The position numbers and the translations under genes are program-made. This document shows, one piece after another, positions 1 through 13,049 of a DNA stretch of 64,000 bases; positions within the stretch are counted from its first letter, which is position 1; each line of letters begins with the position of its first letter. A model generated the notes under the pieces. The model ran no database searches. It was not told the DNA's origin and was given only the letters and a program-made list of their open reading frames with translations. Source of the DNA: Saturnia japonica (Eukaryota > Arthropoda > Insecta > Lepidoptera > Saturniidae); contig CM065311.1 of NCBI GenBank assembly GCA_033032175.1, forward strand, positions 7,309,190 to 7,373,189, given 5' to 3'.

Positions 1-984
1 ACATTGTCAGTTTAATTAGAGACTGCAAATAAGGCGTAGTACACAACTTGTCTAGTGCACAAGCACCGGGGACATCGTAAATAAGAGATTTTACGGAAAG
101 CAAACCTAAATAGAACAAGATCATAACGAGAACATGTAATTTTATATGTTTTATTCACGGAAAGTTGTATCTAATTATGTTATGTTAATATCTGTGCTAA
201 ATAAAGCTTATATTTAGTTACGATATGAGCAAACACATTGCATTTTTTATTTTAAAGTTTTACCAATATATCGCTCACTGTAACTCATAACTAAATATTT
301 AGGTAGGTATTTGTTCGAAATAGGGTCTGGAACATAAGTTTGACATTTAAAAAGTACTGTATAATCTGTTGTTGTTGAATGTCAATGGTACCTGTAAATC
401 TAATAGTCTGTGATCAATGGCGGTTTGAATTGTGCCTGATTTGGATAAATATTTTTTTTTAATTCGGGAAATTTAGGTCAAGGGACATAATATTGTGTTT
501 TAGATTACTTTGTAACCACGCCATGAGGAAAAATATTTTGGATTCTGAGAAGCTGGATTTGAAAATGACTGACCTTTGTCTGTGCCCCTTCTCATCCTTT
601 AACACTCCTGTAGGGCTTCTATCATCAACGCGGGGTCGATATAGGTAAGTAAATTGTTGTAAGATAGACCTGCGTTTCGCAGGCGTGTTATGTCCATGTC
701 CCAACCGAAAGGTCGGATGACCTAGTCTTCCACTGTGCATAATTGTCTATTCCCAAGCGTTTGGTTAGGAATGGAATATATCTATTTCTTTATTTTAAAT
801 ATTAATAGGATATTTAACACAGAAGTGTCTTCTAAATAGGGATATCGAGAATCAATCGATGTTATCGAAATGTCGATTATGAGCTTTAAAGTCCGAGGAT
901 CCATAAATAAGCAAAATGTTAACAGAATTACAACTTTCCTAAAAAAAGGTCGCCCACTTTGTTAGCTCTAAAATATCGATGTTA
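1..984. other. AT-rich intergenic DNA, no gene seen
   Basis: I see no recognisable gene. A slightly GC-richer patch at about 575-755 contains a short perfect hairpin at 669-683 (six-base arms, three-base loop) and a 93-codon minus-strand open frame that I do not recognise. Between about 840 and 980 there are several ATCGAT-type motifs just outside the LINE that follows. Confidence 0.5.
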
Positions 985-3285
985 GGAAATATATACATAT
1001 TCTTTATTGCACAAAAAAAAAGTACAAATGGAGGACTTAATGCTAAAAAGCATTCTCTGCCAGTCTTCCAAGGGAGCAAGGGAAAGGTATATGCAAGGTG
1101 TGCATAATGTTAAGTAAAAAAAAAGTTTATAACGATTATTAAGATTATATATTATTAAGAAGTATTCAATTGCTCCAAGTAAAACCTACGTAGCGAATAC
1201 TTGAAGGAATTTCGAGAGTTGGCCAGTTGGATATTGATAGGAAGCGAATTCCACAGTCGTGCTGCTGTAACGGCAAAGGATTGGTCGCGGAAATTAGTAT
1301 GATGACTTGGTATACTGAGAATTAAAGAATCAGAAGACCTTAGCTGTCTATTATGCGTATCCGCGAGAGATTGAAAAATTGTTTTTAAATATTTAGGGGA
1401 TTTGGGATTATTAAGTACGGAGAAAAGAAGACAAAGTATTCTTATATTCCTACGTTGCCGAATAGGTAGCCATTTCAACCTGGCTCGGTATTCAGAAACA
1501 TGATCAAACTTCCGAAGACGGAAGATAAAACGGATACAGTTATTGAGTAGACGATCAAATTTATTTAAGAGATCTTCTGAGAGGTCCAAGTAAGCAACGT
1601 CTGCATAATCCAGAAGTGGTAGAAGAAGAGTATTCACTAGGGAAATCTTAGTATTAACAGGAAGAAAGTTTTTCAAACGCATGAGAGAATGAAGAGAAGC
1701 ATAAAATTTTCTACTAACTTCCTTGACCTGGTCTGCCCAGCATAATTTAGTATCGAAGATGATACCAAGATTTTTCACCGTAGTTGAGTAAGGAATGGTA
1801 CATTTATTGTATTGAAGAGGAGTCAATGAATTAAAGTCTATTTTAGCAAGCTGTTTTGAGCTACCTATTACAATGGATTGACACTTAGTTGGATTAACAT
1901 AAATCCCGTAAGATTCAGACCAGGAAAGTAAACTTGAGAGGTCCTTGTTTAAATTATTGATTATAGAAGGAAGATTCTTTATTTCGCAATGCAGATACAA
2001 TTGCAGGTCATCAGCATAGAGATGGTAGTGGGATTGTAAAATAGGCGTAAGTAAGTTTATAAAAATAGAAAAAAGTAACGGAGAAAGAATGCCGCCTTGA
2101 GGAACACCAGCTTCTAGAGCACACCAATCTGATTCGCCATCATAGACGCGAACAGCCTGGTGACGATCTCGGAGATAAGAAGAAAACCATTCCAGTACTA
2201 AGGGTGAAAACTGAAGACAAGAAAGAGCGGCAATCAGAAGATCGTGGTCAACAGCATTAAATGCATTGCTAAAATCAATAAGGACCAATACTGTGACCAT
2301 ACCTTTTTCCATATTAGATCTAATATCTTCCGTGATCTTAAGCAGAGCAGTAGTAGTACTGTGGGCGGTTTGAAAGCCAGACTGAAATTGATTTAATAGA
2401 TCGTTGTCAGTGAGGAAAGAAGTAACTTGTTTATTGACAATAGATTCCAAAATTTTGGAAAGGAAGGGAAGAATAGAGATAGGTCGAAAATGATTAGGAG
2501 CTGTGGGATTGGTAACTTTAGAAAGCGGAACAATATAAGCATTCTTCCAAGAAGCTGGATAAATCCCCGTGGTTAAAGAAAAGTTTATGATAGAAGTCAC
2601 ACATGGGAGAATAAGCTTATAAATATATTGTAGCATGACACGACCAATATTATCACAACCCACAGCTTTGGAATTGAGAGTTAGGAATATTTTTGTAATT
2701 TCATCTTCACTAGTAGGGGAAAACTCAAACTGCTCAATCTGAGGACGGGGTAAACAAGCAAGAAATTTAAGAGTAAGATTTTTAACATTCAGTGTGAGCT
2801 TAGTAGCACTTGCAAAATGTTTATTTAACAAGTTCGAGTTAATAGGAATTTTATCGTCCCTATTCAAGGGTTTGGATAGTCCGAGCGACTTTAGAAATTT
2901 CCATAAGCAAGCAGGTGTGGATACTTCAAGTTGCTTATAAATATAGCGACGTTTGGCGTTCCGGCACAGAAGATTACATCTGTTCCTTAAGGCCTTGTAC
3001 AGCACCCAATTTTCATCAGACCTGTGACATTTGAACTTACGAAATGCACGATCACGCTTTAACATTGCCCTACGTATTGGATCTGAAAACCAAGGAGCTT
3101 GATTTTTATGGGACGAACTGGGGCATGACGGTCAAAAAGATCAACAACAGTAGTGTTCAGGAAATGTAGCTTCTCATCTACTGTAGACAGAGATTCTACC
3201 GCTGCCCAATCAATGTTAGCAGCGTCACTAAGGAGCTTATCGGTGTTCATACGGCCAAAATTTCTTTGAGAGAGAATTATATCTT
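985..3285 (-). mobile_element. 5'-truncated CR1-like non-LTR retrotransposon (LINE)
   Basis: This is the 3' part of a non-LTR retrotransposon on the minus strand. It holds most of the reverse-transcriptase ORF followed by a short 3' UTR. The 3' UTR ends near 990-1010 with an AATAAA-type signal next to a T/A run. The 5' boundary is set by a stop codon just upstream of the last homologous-looking codons, near 3285. The endonuclease domain is absent, so this is a typical 5' truncation. I saw no convincing target-site duplication. Assignment to the CR1-like group rests on the style of the reverse-transcriptase motifs and the C-terminal WNSLP region, which I recognise from memory of the family. 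Confidence 0.8.
1155..3250 (-). pseudogene. LINE reverse transcriptase, broken by one frameshift
   Basis: The ORF encodes the polymerase that copies LINE RNA into DNA at the target site. The main open frame covers 3065-1155 (636 codons). It carries motif A with the catalytic aspartate (LIDFSNAF, residue about 264), motif B (GVPQGG, about 320-325), the YADD active site (about 350-353) and a C-terminal WNSLP segment. The preceding 3250-3059 frame (APVRPIKIK) continues the same protein. Reading across the T-run at about 3103-3107 (an A-run on the coding strand), a switch of frame gives the expected WFSDPIRRAMLKRD, so one base was probably lost there. All catalytic motifs seen are intact. The N-terminal endonuclease is missing, so the copy cannot move by itself. 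Confidence 0.85.
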
Positions 3286-3289
3286 ATCA

Positions 3290-5200
3290 TTAGTTTTATT
3301 TGTTTATTTATCGTATACAACGATGTTTACACTTAGCGATATTGTTCTAATATCGCTCATCTCTACGTCATAGATAGCAATTACTGGAGCTAAATTTAAA
3401 GTAGTATAATCTTTTAAAAGACTTGCTTCGTTTACGATCGCCGACGAAGCTAAGCGCGGCACCCCGTCAACGCAAGGCTCTCGTTATACTGAGCCCCGCG
3501 GCGCCGGTAAACAACAACTATCATACATTATACACCTGTCGATATTTATTTACCCGATTATCAACCCTATGATTAAATCATAAATGTTTCATAAATACAT
3601 CTAAACCGCACATTTTAACTTGGTTAAGGTTTACAACTAGCCTTCCTCATTACGTCTGCCGGCGTTATTGCCATCTCGTCGCAACATCAGTACACGACCG
3701 CGCCACCACGCCGCTCAGAAAAATATTTACATGTATCTTTCGTACAAAATATTGTGAGCAAAGAAAACGAGCACTAACACAGATGTAATAATTTTGTTTA
3801 CCCATTTGTGTTCTACTGACGCAGTTTTTTTCGATTGTAAAAACTGCCTTTTTGTCATTTTGTTTCCTTATGATAAATATCCGTCAAAAGGGGCACGATT
3901 AATCGTGTCTTGTTCTAGCCGGTGTACATATACCCAGTAATCAAGCTATGTGCTAGAAACCTGTATTCGACTGGGTCGGGAGTTCGGGACTAACATACAC
4001 AACGTGACAAAGCAGTCAGTGACTCTCTTTTGATTTATCGCGTTATAGGATCAGCCAGTATTGGACTACTAAATCAGAGTAAACGAATAGAAACGTCTCA
4101 TTAATAATGCGGTATACATACAATAAATACATGTGATACATAGATTAAATCTTAGTGTGTACCTTATTTAATTGGCCGCAGCCCGGATTACATCACACAT
4201 CGGATCACATGACCTTTTGATTATTGCGGGTTATTGTAACGTATTAAAAGATTCATTTTCAAAAATAATGTATTTTAAGCTCTAATTTTCATTAGCAACA
4301 TAACATTTGAGAAAAAGAAATAAATCACATCAGCTAATAAAATATTACATTAATTATTGCGGTATTGTAATAATTACATTTTAACAAATCATTTATAGTT
4401 GACCTACGACCTTCAAGTAGCTGGAGAGAGATTTATGAATCAATTAATATGAAATTATCTTGATAAGAATGTTTCTTATATTACTGTTTAATAAAACGTT
4501 AGGAATAAAAAAAACGTTTTCATCGTTTTACTTGATCCTTGCCTACTTCTACTTTACTTAAAAACCTTTCATTTTTCTTTTTTTGCAGAGTGATTTTTAA
4601 TGAATTTTATTTACTACAAACATAATTAAATGACATCTTACAAACAATAAATTATTTCAAGGAAGTTTTCAAGTATGTAGGTATATTAACATGAATTAAG
4701 TAAAAATGCAACAAAATCTAAATTAGGTAAGAAAAATATTTTACAAAAATAATAAAGAGAATATTCTTTTTACCTATTACAATAATCTTACTCATATTAA
4801 TTAAATTAAAAAAAAGATTGATAAAAATTACAACAATATTAAATTAAACAATGAACCATATTGTATGGTACGATGGCTTTTGTAACCGTTTATTAAAATT
4901 AAAATCTATTGCCAGTGGGCGGTATTTATTCATGACCATATAAAATGAATCTACACGTTTGTATTTTCGCAGAATTTTATTCTCGGAATGACTAACGTGA
5001 ACTAAATAAAGGTCGTCACTCACTCATCAACCCGACAACCGACTAGCATCGCCTTCGCACTCGACGTCCACGCGTTGTCGACGGATGAACGCCGCGTGGC
5101 TAACTAGTCAACATCACCTAGTTATCTCAGGGCTTACCCCGCATAATCCATTTAAGCACAACAAAATAGTCGTTTTTCCGAACTAATTTTAATTTGCTCC
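3290..5200. other. Intergenic DNA with two GC-richer patches
   Basis: There is no gene I can support. GC-richer patches lie at about 3425-3520, 3655-3720 and 5025-5130; each might be part of an old element or a non-coding exon, but none keeps an open frame I recognise. A fragment of repeat family D lies inside this stretch and is listed separately. Confidence 0.4.
3950..4085 (+). repeat. Dispersed repeat family D, fragment
   Basis: The stretch resembles 12420-12605 on the same strand and 58295-58390 on the opposite strand. All three share a 'tgactctcttttg' type block followed by a 'cgtgtt/cgcgtt' block and 'caggatcaacca' or 'aggatcagcca'. No coding capacity or terminal repeat was seen, so the class is unknown. 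Confidence 0.45.
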
Positions 5201-5204
5201 TAAT

Positions 5205-5300
5205 ACAATCAGCTACCTGCCAGTGAAAGCCCCGTCAAAATCGATCTAACCGTTTCTGAGATTACTCGTAAACAAACAGACAGACAGACAATTATTTTAA
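5205..5300 (-). repeat. Retroposon family R 3'-region fragment
   Basis: On the minus strand this reads as a run of CTGT repeats, then 'aatctc(a/c)gaaacggtt' and 'gatttt.acgg..ctttcactgg'. This pattern recurs near 28.4, 36.5, 42.9, 53.6, 56.2 and 57.4 kb. It is probably the non-coding 3' part of an RTE-like LINE or a SINE that uses it. Confidence 0.5.
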
Positions 5301-6295
5301 AAATTGGTGTTTTATAAGTACCGTATTTACTTTCATAATAATGCATTTAGTAAAAGCTATTATTTTGACATTACTAATAAACACTTCAATTTTATTAATT
5401 TATATAGATACAGGGAAAAGTCATAGAAACTTTTACTTTGCTTATTCATGTGATACAATTCTATTGCTCAGTCATAGTTATGACGAAGCTACACATTTTC
5501 CTGACAGGTAATGAATCATTTCGACTTAACAGTTATTACCGTATTTGTCAGTTTGCCATTTACGGCGGGAGCTAATTGTTAACGGTGCATCTCGCGCCTA
5601 ATACTGCTGCAAAACCTCGTTTTATTTAATTGCTTTTGTTAGACATTTACATAGTATAGATAAATGTAACGATATACAAATATTGTTACTTTCACGACTA
5701 CAGTTTGCGTATATTATATTATTTGTTTACTACTTCGTTCATTCAATTTATGTTATGTTATGTATGATTAGCTGTTTTAAGAATAACCATTCGAGATTAA
5801 CGGAACACAAAAATATTGAATGGAATTACATGTACCTAATACATTATTATTTTATTTTATAACTGCATAATATTCATTAGAAGTCCATCGGTTCAAGCAT
5901 GTACCGACCAATTGAATATATCGGAATTCGCATACATTTACAATGGAGACAAATACTCTTTCGTACAGACATGGGCCTAGGTAAAAAAGAGATGTAAAAA
6001 TATGAAATCGGTGTAAATTAATAGCTAATGCATTATCAAACAGTCACTGAAAAAAGCCGATTTTTTGCAATCTAAAAGCAGATATTTAGGATATTTCGTA
6101 AAAACGAAGTCATGTAATAAACTTCAATTAAACTATTTTTGAAGTAGGATTAATAATAAAATAGGGTTATGTTTATTATCTTTTAAAGTTATTAGTTTAC
6201 TTATTTCTTTATTGTGAATGTCAACGATGTTGTACGATTTTAAAAACAAAAATATATTCGATTTTATAAATCATATTTCAACTAAATCCTCCTTT
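5301..6295. other. AT-rich intergenic DNA
   Basis: I see nothing beyond AT-rich sequence and short homopolymer runs. Confidence 0.4.
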
Positions 6296-6580
6296 AAATT
6301 GGTGGCACACTCTCGGCTGTCAATATAGAAAAACGTCGTGAGGAAACCTGCACCCTTAAGAAATATTCTTGTAGTACCTACCACCACTGTATATGGGGAA
6401 AAAATGTAGAACTGTGGATTTCTCGACGTTCTAAATCGCAAATACCTCTTGAGCTGCCGTTATGATTAAGCCTGTGGCTTCTCTTGGGTAGAGACTTCTG
6501 TCCAGCTGTGATACATTTACGGTTAGTATTATTACTATCTATTATAATGTGACTTGTATTTATAATAATATAGGACAAAA
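6295..6580 (+). repeat. Fragment of a lepidopteran dispersed repeat
   Basis: It contains 'aacgtcgtgaggaaacctgc', which I recognise as a common lepidopteran LINE-associated motif, followed by about 200 bases of unassigned sequence. No open frame of note is present. The edges are uncertain. Confidence 0.4.
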
Positions 6581-6599
6581 AAGAACCCTAATTTATGCC

Positions 6600-7660
6600 T
6601 ATTCATACGCTTTTAATATTTAAAAAAAGCTTAGTTATCTTATAAAGACGACTAAGTAACTGGATTAATACTTTATATTAATTATCTATATGTGCACTTT
6701 AGCTTTTACAATGCAGTATACCCAATTGCGAAGTAAATACTAATTTACAAATTAGTGAATCAGAATCATGTATATTGTAGTTCAAACAATGTTAATTGAA
6801 ACGATAAAATAATATGTCTAAATATAAAACCATAATACAATTTAGAGGGAGTCGATGTTTTTGCGAAACCCCAGTCAATATTCCAAACAATTAATCATCC
6901 TTGCCTACAATGTTAGGGATCTAAAGTTCTGACTGAAACATGTTTCATCACTCGCACAAATTTAAACGTATAGTTCCAATATACCTATAAAAAATAATGT
7001 AATACAATATTCATGATTTCAAAGAATATATAATCATTAGAACATTATTTTAACCTAGTCCTGCTGTTAACGTTGATTATGTAGGACTTGAACAGACGTA
7101 AGAGGAAAAGCGGTCGGCAAACCTTTTTAAAAATAGGTTTAACAAAAAACTATTGCTGTCGCGCTATGCCCGAACGGCCGTATTGAGCGTGAGAGAAACA
7201 AATGCAGATCGGATTACTGCCTACATAATTATGTAAAATAGTAAAATCATTATTTTTATTCCCCGTTTACTCTTCCAAAACAGGACCGTTTTTTTAAATG
7301 TTATCTTTTTTTTTATTATTATTTATTTATTTGTAAAGTAATAATCTTATTTCTAAAAAATAGTCCCACAAAACCGTGTGATCGGTTTGACTATGGGATC
7401 AAACGGAGTCTTATGTTGTATTTACACATTAAAATATTATTTACTCATGGAACGCCACTATTACGTTGTTATTATTAAAAAGGACTTCGGCTGTCTCCAT
7501 GTTTTCCTTTTACTTTTTATATTCGGCGAAATTGTTTGATAAATTTCTGATAACAACGATAATTTCAGTAACATTTTTGAAAGAGTTAGGGCACAGAGAA
7601 ATATTTCTTTGGAGATTTCTCTCTACCTGAGACAACCAGACTGATAAAATACCTACCTAC
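6600..7660. other. AT-rich intergenic DNA
   Basis: No gene is visible. A GC-richer stretch at about 7140-7210 stays unassigned. A T-rich and ATT-repeat run lies at 7290-7335. Confidence 0.35.
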
Positions 7661-7669
7661 ATACCTTCC

Positions 7670-7855
7670 AACTTAAAGAAGATCACATCCAAATAACCTT
7701 GTATTGGGTTTCTGCGGTGAGTAGGGCTTTCAGAGCTCCTTGGGGTAGGGGAGTTTGAGGTCGGCAACACGCTAGTGAAACTTATAGTATTACAAACGTC
7801 CATAGACTACGGTAGCCACTTACCAGCAGGCGGGCCGTATGCTTGTTTGTCACCC
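7670..7855 (+). repeat. Fragment of a common lepidopteran interspersed repeat
   Basis: The wording 'gtccatagactacggtagcc' followed by 'cttaccagcaggcgggccg' is familiar from many lepidopteran genomes, where it marks an old retroposon 3' region. The copy is diverged and non-coding. Confidence 0.5.
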
Positions 7856-8167
7856 TTTTAGTATGAAAAAATATTTTTAGAAGTTTTATTTAAAAAAAAT
7901 AAGTATATTTTGATTTCATTTGTAATTCATCTTATACAATACAAAAATACTATGAGAAGTCGTCTTTACAATCCAAAGACAATGGCTAAGATCTTAAAGG
8001 ATTTAAACTCAAGAAAAATGTTTCAGTATACAGTCACGAGTTGACTTAATCCAAACAGATAGATCTTGGTGTCAGTGTCTTATTGTATAAAAAAAGAGCG
8101 CGTTGGAAAAAGAGAAAATAATTAATGTGCTAAAAATAAAGTTATACAATGGTTTAATGAATGTAAT

Positions 8168-8400
8168 ATACTAGGGGCGCCCCATAGTTTCACCCATATT
8201 AATTTTATTCGGCAAACTCTCCACCGCGGTACCGCGCCGTTGTCAAAGCACCTGTGTTGCCTACCATTGTTCTTAATTCCCGTACTTGCCTTCATCTTTC
8301 CAGATTGCTTGATGTATAAAGGTACTGCTTTGTTCCTTAGAACCGTAGCATGACGATATATATAACGTTACCTATAAACCTTCCAAAATAATAAAAATAT
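8168..8400 (-). repeat. Dispersed repeat family G, fragment
   Basis: The left edge 'ctaggggcgccccatagttt' is the reverse complement of the '...ccgtggggcacagctagt' ending shared by copies at 18.75-19.38, 32.76, 40.06, 54.86 and 61.25-62.02 kb. The body shares a 'tttccagattgcttgatgt' type block with the 32.88 and 40.18 kb copies. It is non-coding. Confidence 0.5.
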
Positions 8401-8404
8401 TAAA

Positions 8405-11400
8405 TTCAAAAAAATATTTTTCAACTTGTAGTTCCAGAGATTAGCGCGTTCAAACAAACAAGCAAGCTCATTAAGTAAAGATTAGTCAATAAATATAACT
8501 TTTTAAGGCAACTGTTAATAATATATAATTATCAAACTTTAAATATATTAAGAGACAATCCAACAAATTTGGTCTTTAAAGTTCGTCAAGGTAATTTAAG
8601 TGTTATTGACAACACAATTTCAGTGGGTTTGCTAAAAAAGGAACACATACAGGTAATACAAAACTGTTCAGCGTTTCTTTGAAATCTGGTTAACTGTCTA
8701 CGTGACTTTGTACTGTAAATAACTTTGTATTAAACTTTACACGGATCTCTTAAACGAGCGATAAAAATATTAATTTTAGATATTAGTTTAAACCAATAAA
8801 AAAAATTCAACAAAATATTTTTAAAAAGTTATTAGTAAAATAATTTGTATTAAAATTTACAGCATTTAAGGTTATGTTAAGTGAGATAGACAGTTTTAAC
8901 TACAGAATATAAACAATTAAGGAACAATTAAAAACCTTAGTTTTTAGAACTATTGCACAAAGTGGTAATGTGCATTTATTATTATTATTTTTCTTATGTT
9001 TTTTTTTTTTTTCAAAGAAATATTCATGTGATTGTAGTTTACTCTATTATAAGACATAAATAATAATCATTTTAAAATAAGGTTTAATGAAATCAATTTG
9101 GATCCTATGCTCGCACCTTTGTCACAAATGCAGCATAAAATAAACTTAATCTTTATAATTAATCTTTATCGAACAAAATCTTTTTTACTTTTGTATTTGT
9201 ATTTCTCGATGTATTTTAAGATTTTTAAATATTATTGCATGCCAGTATATTTAAACTATTTGCCTAAGTATTGTTTACTAAAACCCAAATTAAACTGTAT
9301 TTTAATCTTAACTCGTGAAACTTTAATATCACTAATGTATTGTATATATAATTAATAATGGTTAGTTTGTTTACCCACTATGCGTTTTTAAAACATTCGT
9401 CTAATTGCGTGCGATGAAACTTTCGTTTTTGTGCGCACACCCGGGGCGGTTCGTTATTAGTGCAACCAGGTAACAATAGATGGCATGAGAGTTGTTTCAT
9501 GAATAAAAAAACGAAATAAAGTCTCGGGTAACTAAGATTTTTTTAAATACAATATAGTTTTAAATGGTTTCATCAAAAAACAAAACAATCAATTAAATAG
9601 TTTTACAGTAAGTTATAAGTATCATACCAGATTTTCATTTCATATGCAGTCCTTTTAATCTTATAAAACCACGAACAATAATATTTCTACCCAAAAGCAA
9701 ACACAATAATATTATTATGTGACTCGTTTTCTACCCATAAAATAAATAATAATACAGCAGCATTTGGTAAGGAAAAATAAAACAAAAATAGTATGGGACG
9801 CACCAATAATTGAAACACAAGCTATTACGGTATTATTGTTCCCATAAAACATGTTCACCAGGGACCGTGTATTGTAACCACGCAAGTAGAACTCGCCGGT
9901 CACAATCTGTGCTGCTCCCATAAAGAATCGTCCCGTAGGCGGCATACTGTTCAATATCTTATAATCTATAATATCGCTAGAATTGTCACTGCACTGAAAT
10001 ATAATATACAGGTACCGAATTCTGTAGAATTTTTCAAATAAAATAAATGCAAAGAAAACTTAATTTGGAAAAATATTATGGGATATTTTAATAATCGGTG
10101 AAATTTTGTAGCTTTAAAACATATTTTTATAGTTTTTACACTTACAATCTCATTACGCTAATTTTTGTTACCACTTCAGTTAATTTTATGTGAATTGAAG
10201 AACTAAATAATTATTAATTTTATATCAATAAATTGCTATACCTTGGGAAATCAGTACATTGCACAAATATCTAACCAAAACTGATTAATGAACATTTATA
10301 GTAACAAATATTAAAAATCCATTTAAAATAATTACACAAATTATCCTTACTTGTAGGAGGTTTCATTTTTATTTATTTCATATTGAAGAAGAATATTTTT
10401 AAAGTGAAAACTTCTATAGGCACGTTGTTTTATATATAGATAGTTTCTCCACTTTAAACATGGGTTTGTTTTTAACAAAATTATTTAACAGAAAGAATAT
10501 AGATAAACTGTGAATCACAATTTTAATCTAAGCTCAAATCTAAATATAGTTTTATACAAACTAAAATACTTATAATACACGAATACTCGTGAAGCATTAA
10601 AAATAGTAACCGGTCTGGGCACTAAACTGTCATATCTGTGTGGTCTATATTCTATTCCTTTATTGGTAACGGTATTTCTGATATAATGGGAGAAAGACAT
10701 TGCTTCAATACAAATGTGGCTTAGCTTTAAGCATCACTTTAATAAAATATAATATTCGGAAATTACTTTTAATGTAAAAATTTCTTCTTAGAGATGAGAA
10801 ACTTAGTTTAAATTGTAAAACTAATTTATTTGAAAATGGATACGATAACATAAGAAAAAATTAGTGTGTAGGTACTAATGTACGCACGTAAGGAGTTATA
10901 CTACTTGTGCGTAAAAAACTTCCAAAAGTTTTATCCCGCACGCCAACAACATGTTGAAGTCAGCAATCAATGTTTAAGATAATTTAAATTCATCTCTAGA
11001 CCTAATTAGATATTATTGTTTTTCTTATCAAGTAAAATATTGATTCATGTATAATTTAAAGAAATATTTATTTCAGCTTAGAATTCCCTGTACAATTTAA
11101 TATAAAAATAATAAATTCAATACCAAAGTTCCACCACTTAAAACAAGTTAATTCTAACCATAATAAGTGAAATATCTATTCACTTTTATCAAATATCCAT
11201 TCTATCAAAGGAATGTACTGTTCCTCATTCAATAAATTTACAAATTACATTTCATACTCTACAAACTATAAATTCTTACATTATAGAGTATAGATACTTA
11301 CGTTAAGCAATGTATATGAGCATTTAATGAACATTAATTGTAGATTTCTAAAAAAACAAACGACATTTAAGAACTATGATCGAGTAATTTCATAATATCA

Positions 11401-11765
11401 TACAATCTAATTATAATAAACAGACAGGAAAAGAATTGGAGTTCGGTTCGACTGATGGAATTGGGGTCATATTCTATAGTTCCAATGACGTTATATGAAT
11501 TTTCTCATACATAATTTAAGAAGTTAATGAATAGTTTGGGTAATAAAGAGATACGATATAAAGGTCCAAATATGACTTAACGTTGACGCCCACGTTCAGT
11601 TGAAATATAAAGACAGCACGCAGTATTTGTTGAACAGTGTTAAGTCATAGAATAATGGCGTTTTAATCAAAGAAATTTTTTTTATCTTTTTATTTGTTAA
11701 ACTAATAAAATGTAAATTATCTTTGTTTTTTATTCATTCAACACGACATAATAATTTTATTGTGT
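8405..11765. other. AT-rich intergenic DNA, no gene seen
   Basis: This is 3.3 kb of low-GC sequence. A 79-codon minus-strand open frame at 9954-9715 has ordinary amino-acid composition (for example MPPTGRFFMGAAQIVTGEF), but I could not place it in a family and do not call it a gene. An 'acaatagatggc' motif lies near 9473. Otherwise I see nothing. Confidence 0.4.
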
Positions 11766-11779
11766 CCGACTGTATACCG

Positions 11780-12373
11780 ACCCCCATACACCAGGTGTAA
11801 CCACGCCCGTGAAACCAACGGTGCCTCCGCAGGGGACAGGCGGCTAACTTAGCACATTCCGCACACCCGCTACGTCCACCCTCTCCTGCGGCAACTTAAG
11901 CCTAGGTCCTTTCCCTCGGTGCGGAGCCCTTGAGTCTAGCAGTCGCTCGCAAGATACAGTGACACTGCACTTTCATTCACTAGCAACCAACAAACAGCAT
12001 TACACTGCACACTACACAGGTACATAGGTTCTTAAAGGGACCTTTTTTGTACAAGTTAGACAAAAATGAACAGATCACTAAATACACATACACATGTTTC
12101 TTGCTTCCTCCCAGAAGGTAGAAATATGCATTATGTGTAATCACTTAGCTGGAATTTCTACGGATAGGGAAATTAGCCAGTTCAAGACTTAATGGCTACT
12201 ACGGCAAGAGTCCAAGCCGAAGTTCGGCAACTTTGGCACCCTTGAGCATGTTGCTACGGTTTCGCGGCTGAGTGCCATACGAGCTCTTCCCTAAGCTACG
12301 GTGAAGCTGTAAAAAACCTTCCGAGACTCCAGGGGCTCTCTGGTTAACAATATGGTTAGATAGAAAAAAAAAA
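11780..12373 (+). mobile_element. Jockey-clade LINE 3' end (family J), decayed
   Basis: This is colinear with the 3' part of the Jockey insertion at 35097-35947. It shares 'cgtccaccctctc', the 'aagcctaggtcc' block around the end of the coding frame, the 'acacaggtacataggttct' block, the 'actttggcaccct' block and the 'gtgaagctgtaaaa' block before the A tail (12364-12373). The coding tail is degenerate. It is probably an old 5'-truncated insertion; no target duplication was resolved. Confidence 0.65.
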
Positions 12374-12419
12374 CAGGTGTTACACCCACCACAATGACGC
12401 GTTACTCACACTTAGGCGT

Positions 12420-12605
12420 GCGCGTGTAGCGTCCCGGAATCAGCCGGCGTGTATACAATAATCCAGCGGGGTGGTAGTAATACGTACCTGACTGGGTCGC
12501 GACCAATATGCAAATGGTGATAAAATAGTCTCAATGACTCTCTTTTGGTTTGTCGTGTTTCAGGATCAACCAGTGTATATCTACTGCCACGAGGCATGCA
12601 AGCCG
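12420..12605 (+). repeat. Dispersed repeat family D, longest copy
   Basis: It starts about 45 bases after the A tail of the Jockey fragment. It shares blocks with 3950-4085 and, reversed, with 58295-58390, including 'atccagcggggtggtag' and 'tgactctcttttggtttgtc'. No coding frame is supported. Confidence 0.5.
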
Positions 12606-12909
12606 ACATAACAGCGACAATACCCGATAGATTTCTGATTTCTATGTAGCATCAAGAATAATGCCGCCACTTTGCAGCGATACAAAAAAATTATATTAAA
12701 AAATATGTATTACAAAACACATTCCTAAAGATTTTTTGAAGTAAAACTTCTTTACGCGACATGAAAGTAAAATTCCAATGTCGAATTTAAGTGCAAGATT
12801 TTTATAAGTAGCATTTTTGAAACGCAAATATTCTAACGCTAAGGAATATAAATTTTGGACTTGCTTAAAGAGAGAAAAAGAAAGAACCATGCTATAAACT
12901 AATAGATTA

Positions 12910-13045
12910 ACATCATCATTTCAGCCGAAGGACGTCCACTACTGGACATAGGTCTCCCCTAAAGATCGCCACAACGACCGGTCCCGCGCTTTCCGTATCC
13001 AGCGGCTTCCCTTAACCTTTACTAGGTCGTCGGACCTCTTTGTCG
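12910..13045 (+). repeat. Fragment of a very common lepidopteran repeat
   Basis: The stretch 'gtccactactggacataggt' followed by 'ctcccc' and, about 40 bases on, 'gcgctttccgtatccagcgg' matches a repeat I know from many moth and butterfly genomes. It is short and non-coding here. Confidence 0.55.
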
Positions 13046-13049
13046 CGTA

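Noticed and set aside
9715..9954. 79-codon minus-strand ORF with globular-looking composition
   Set aside because: No recognised motif, no supporting splice or promoter context; a chance frame or old repeat is more likely.
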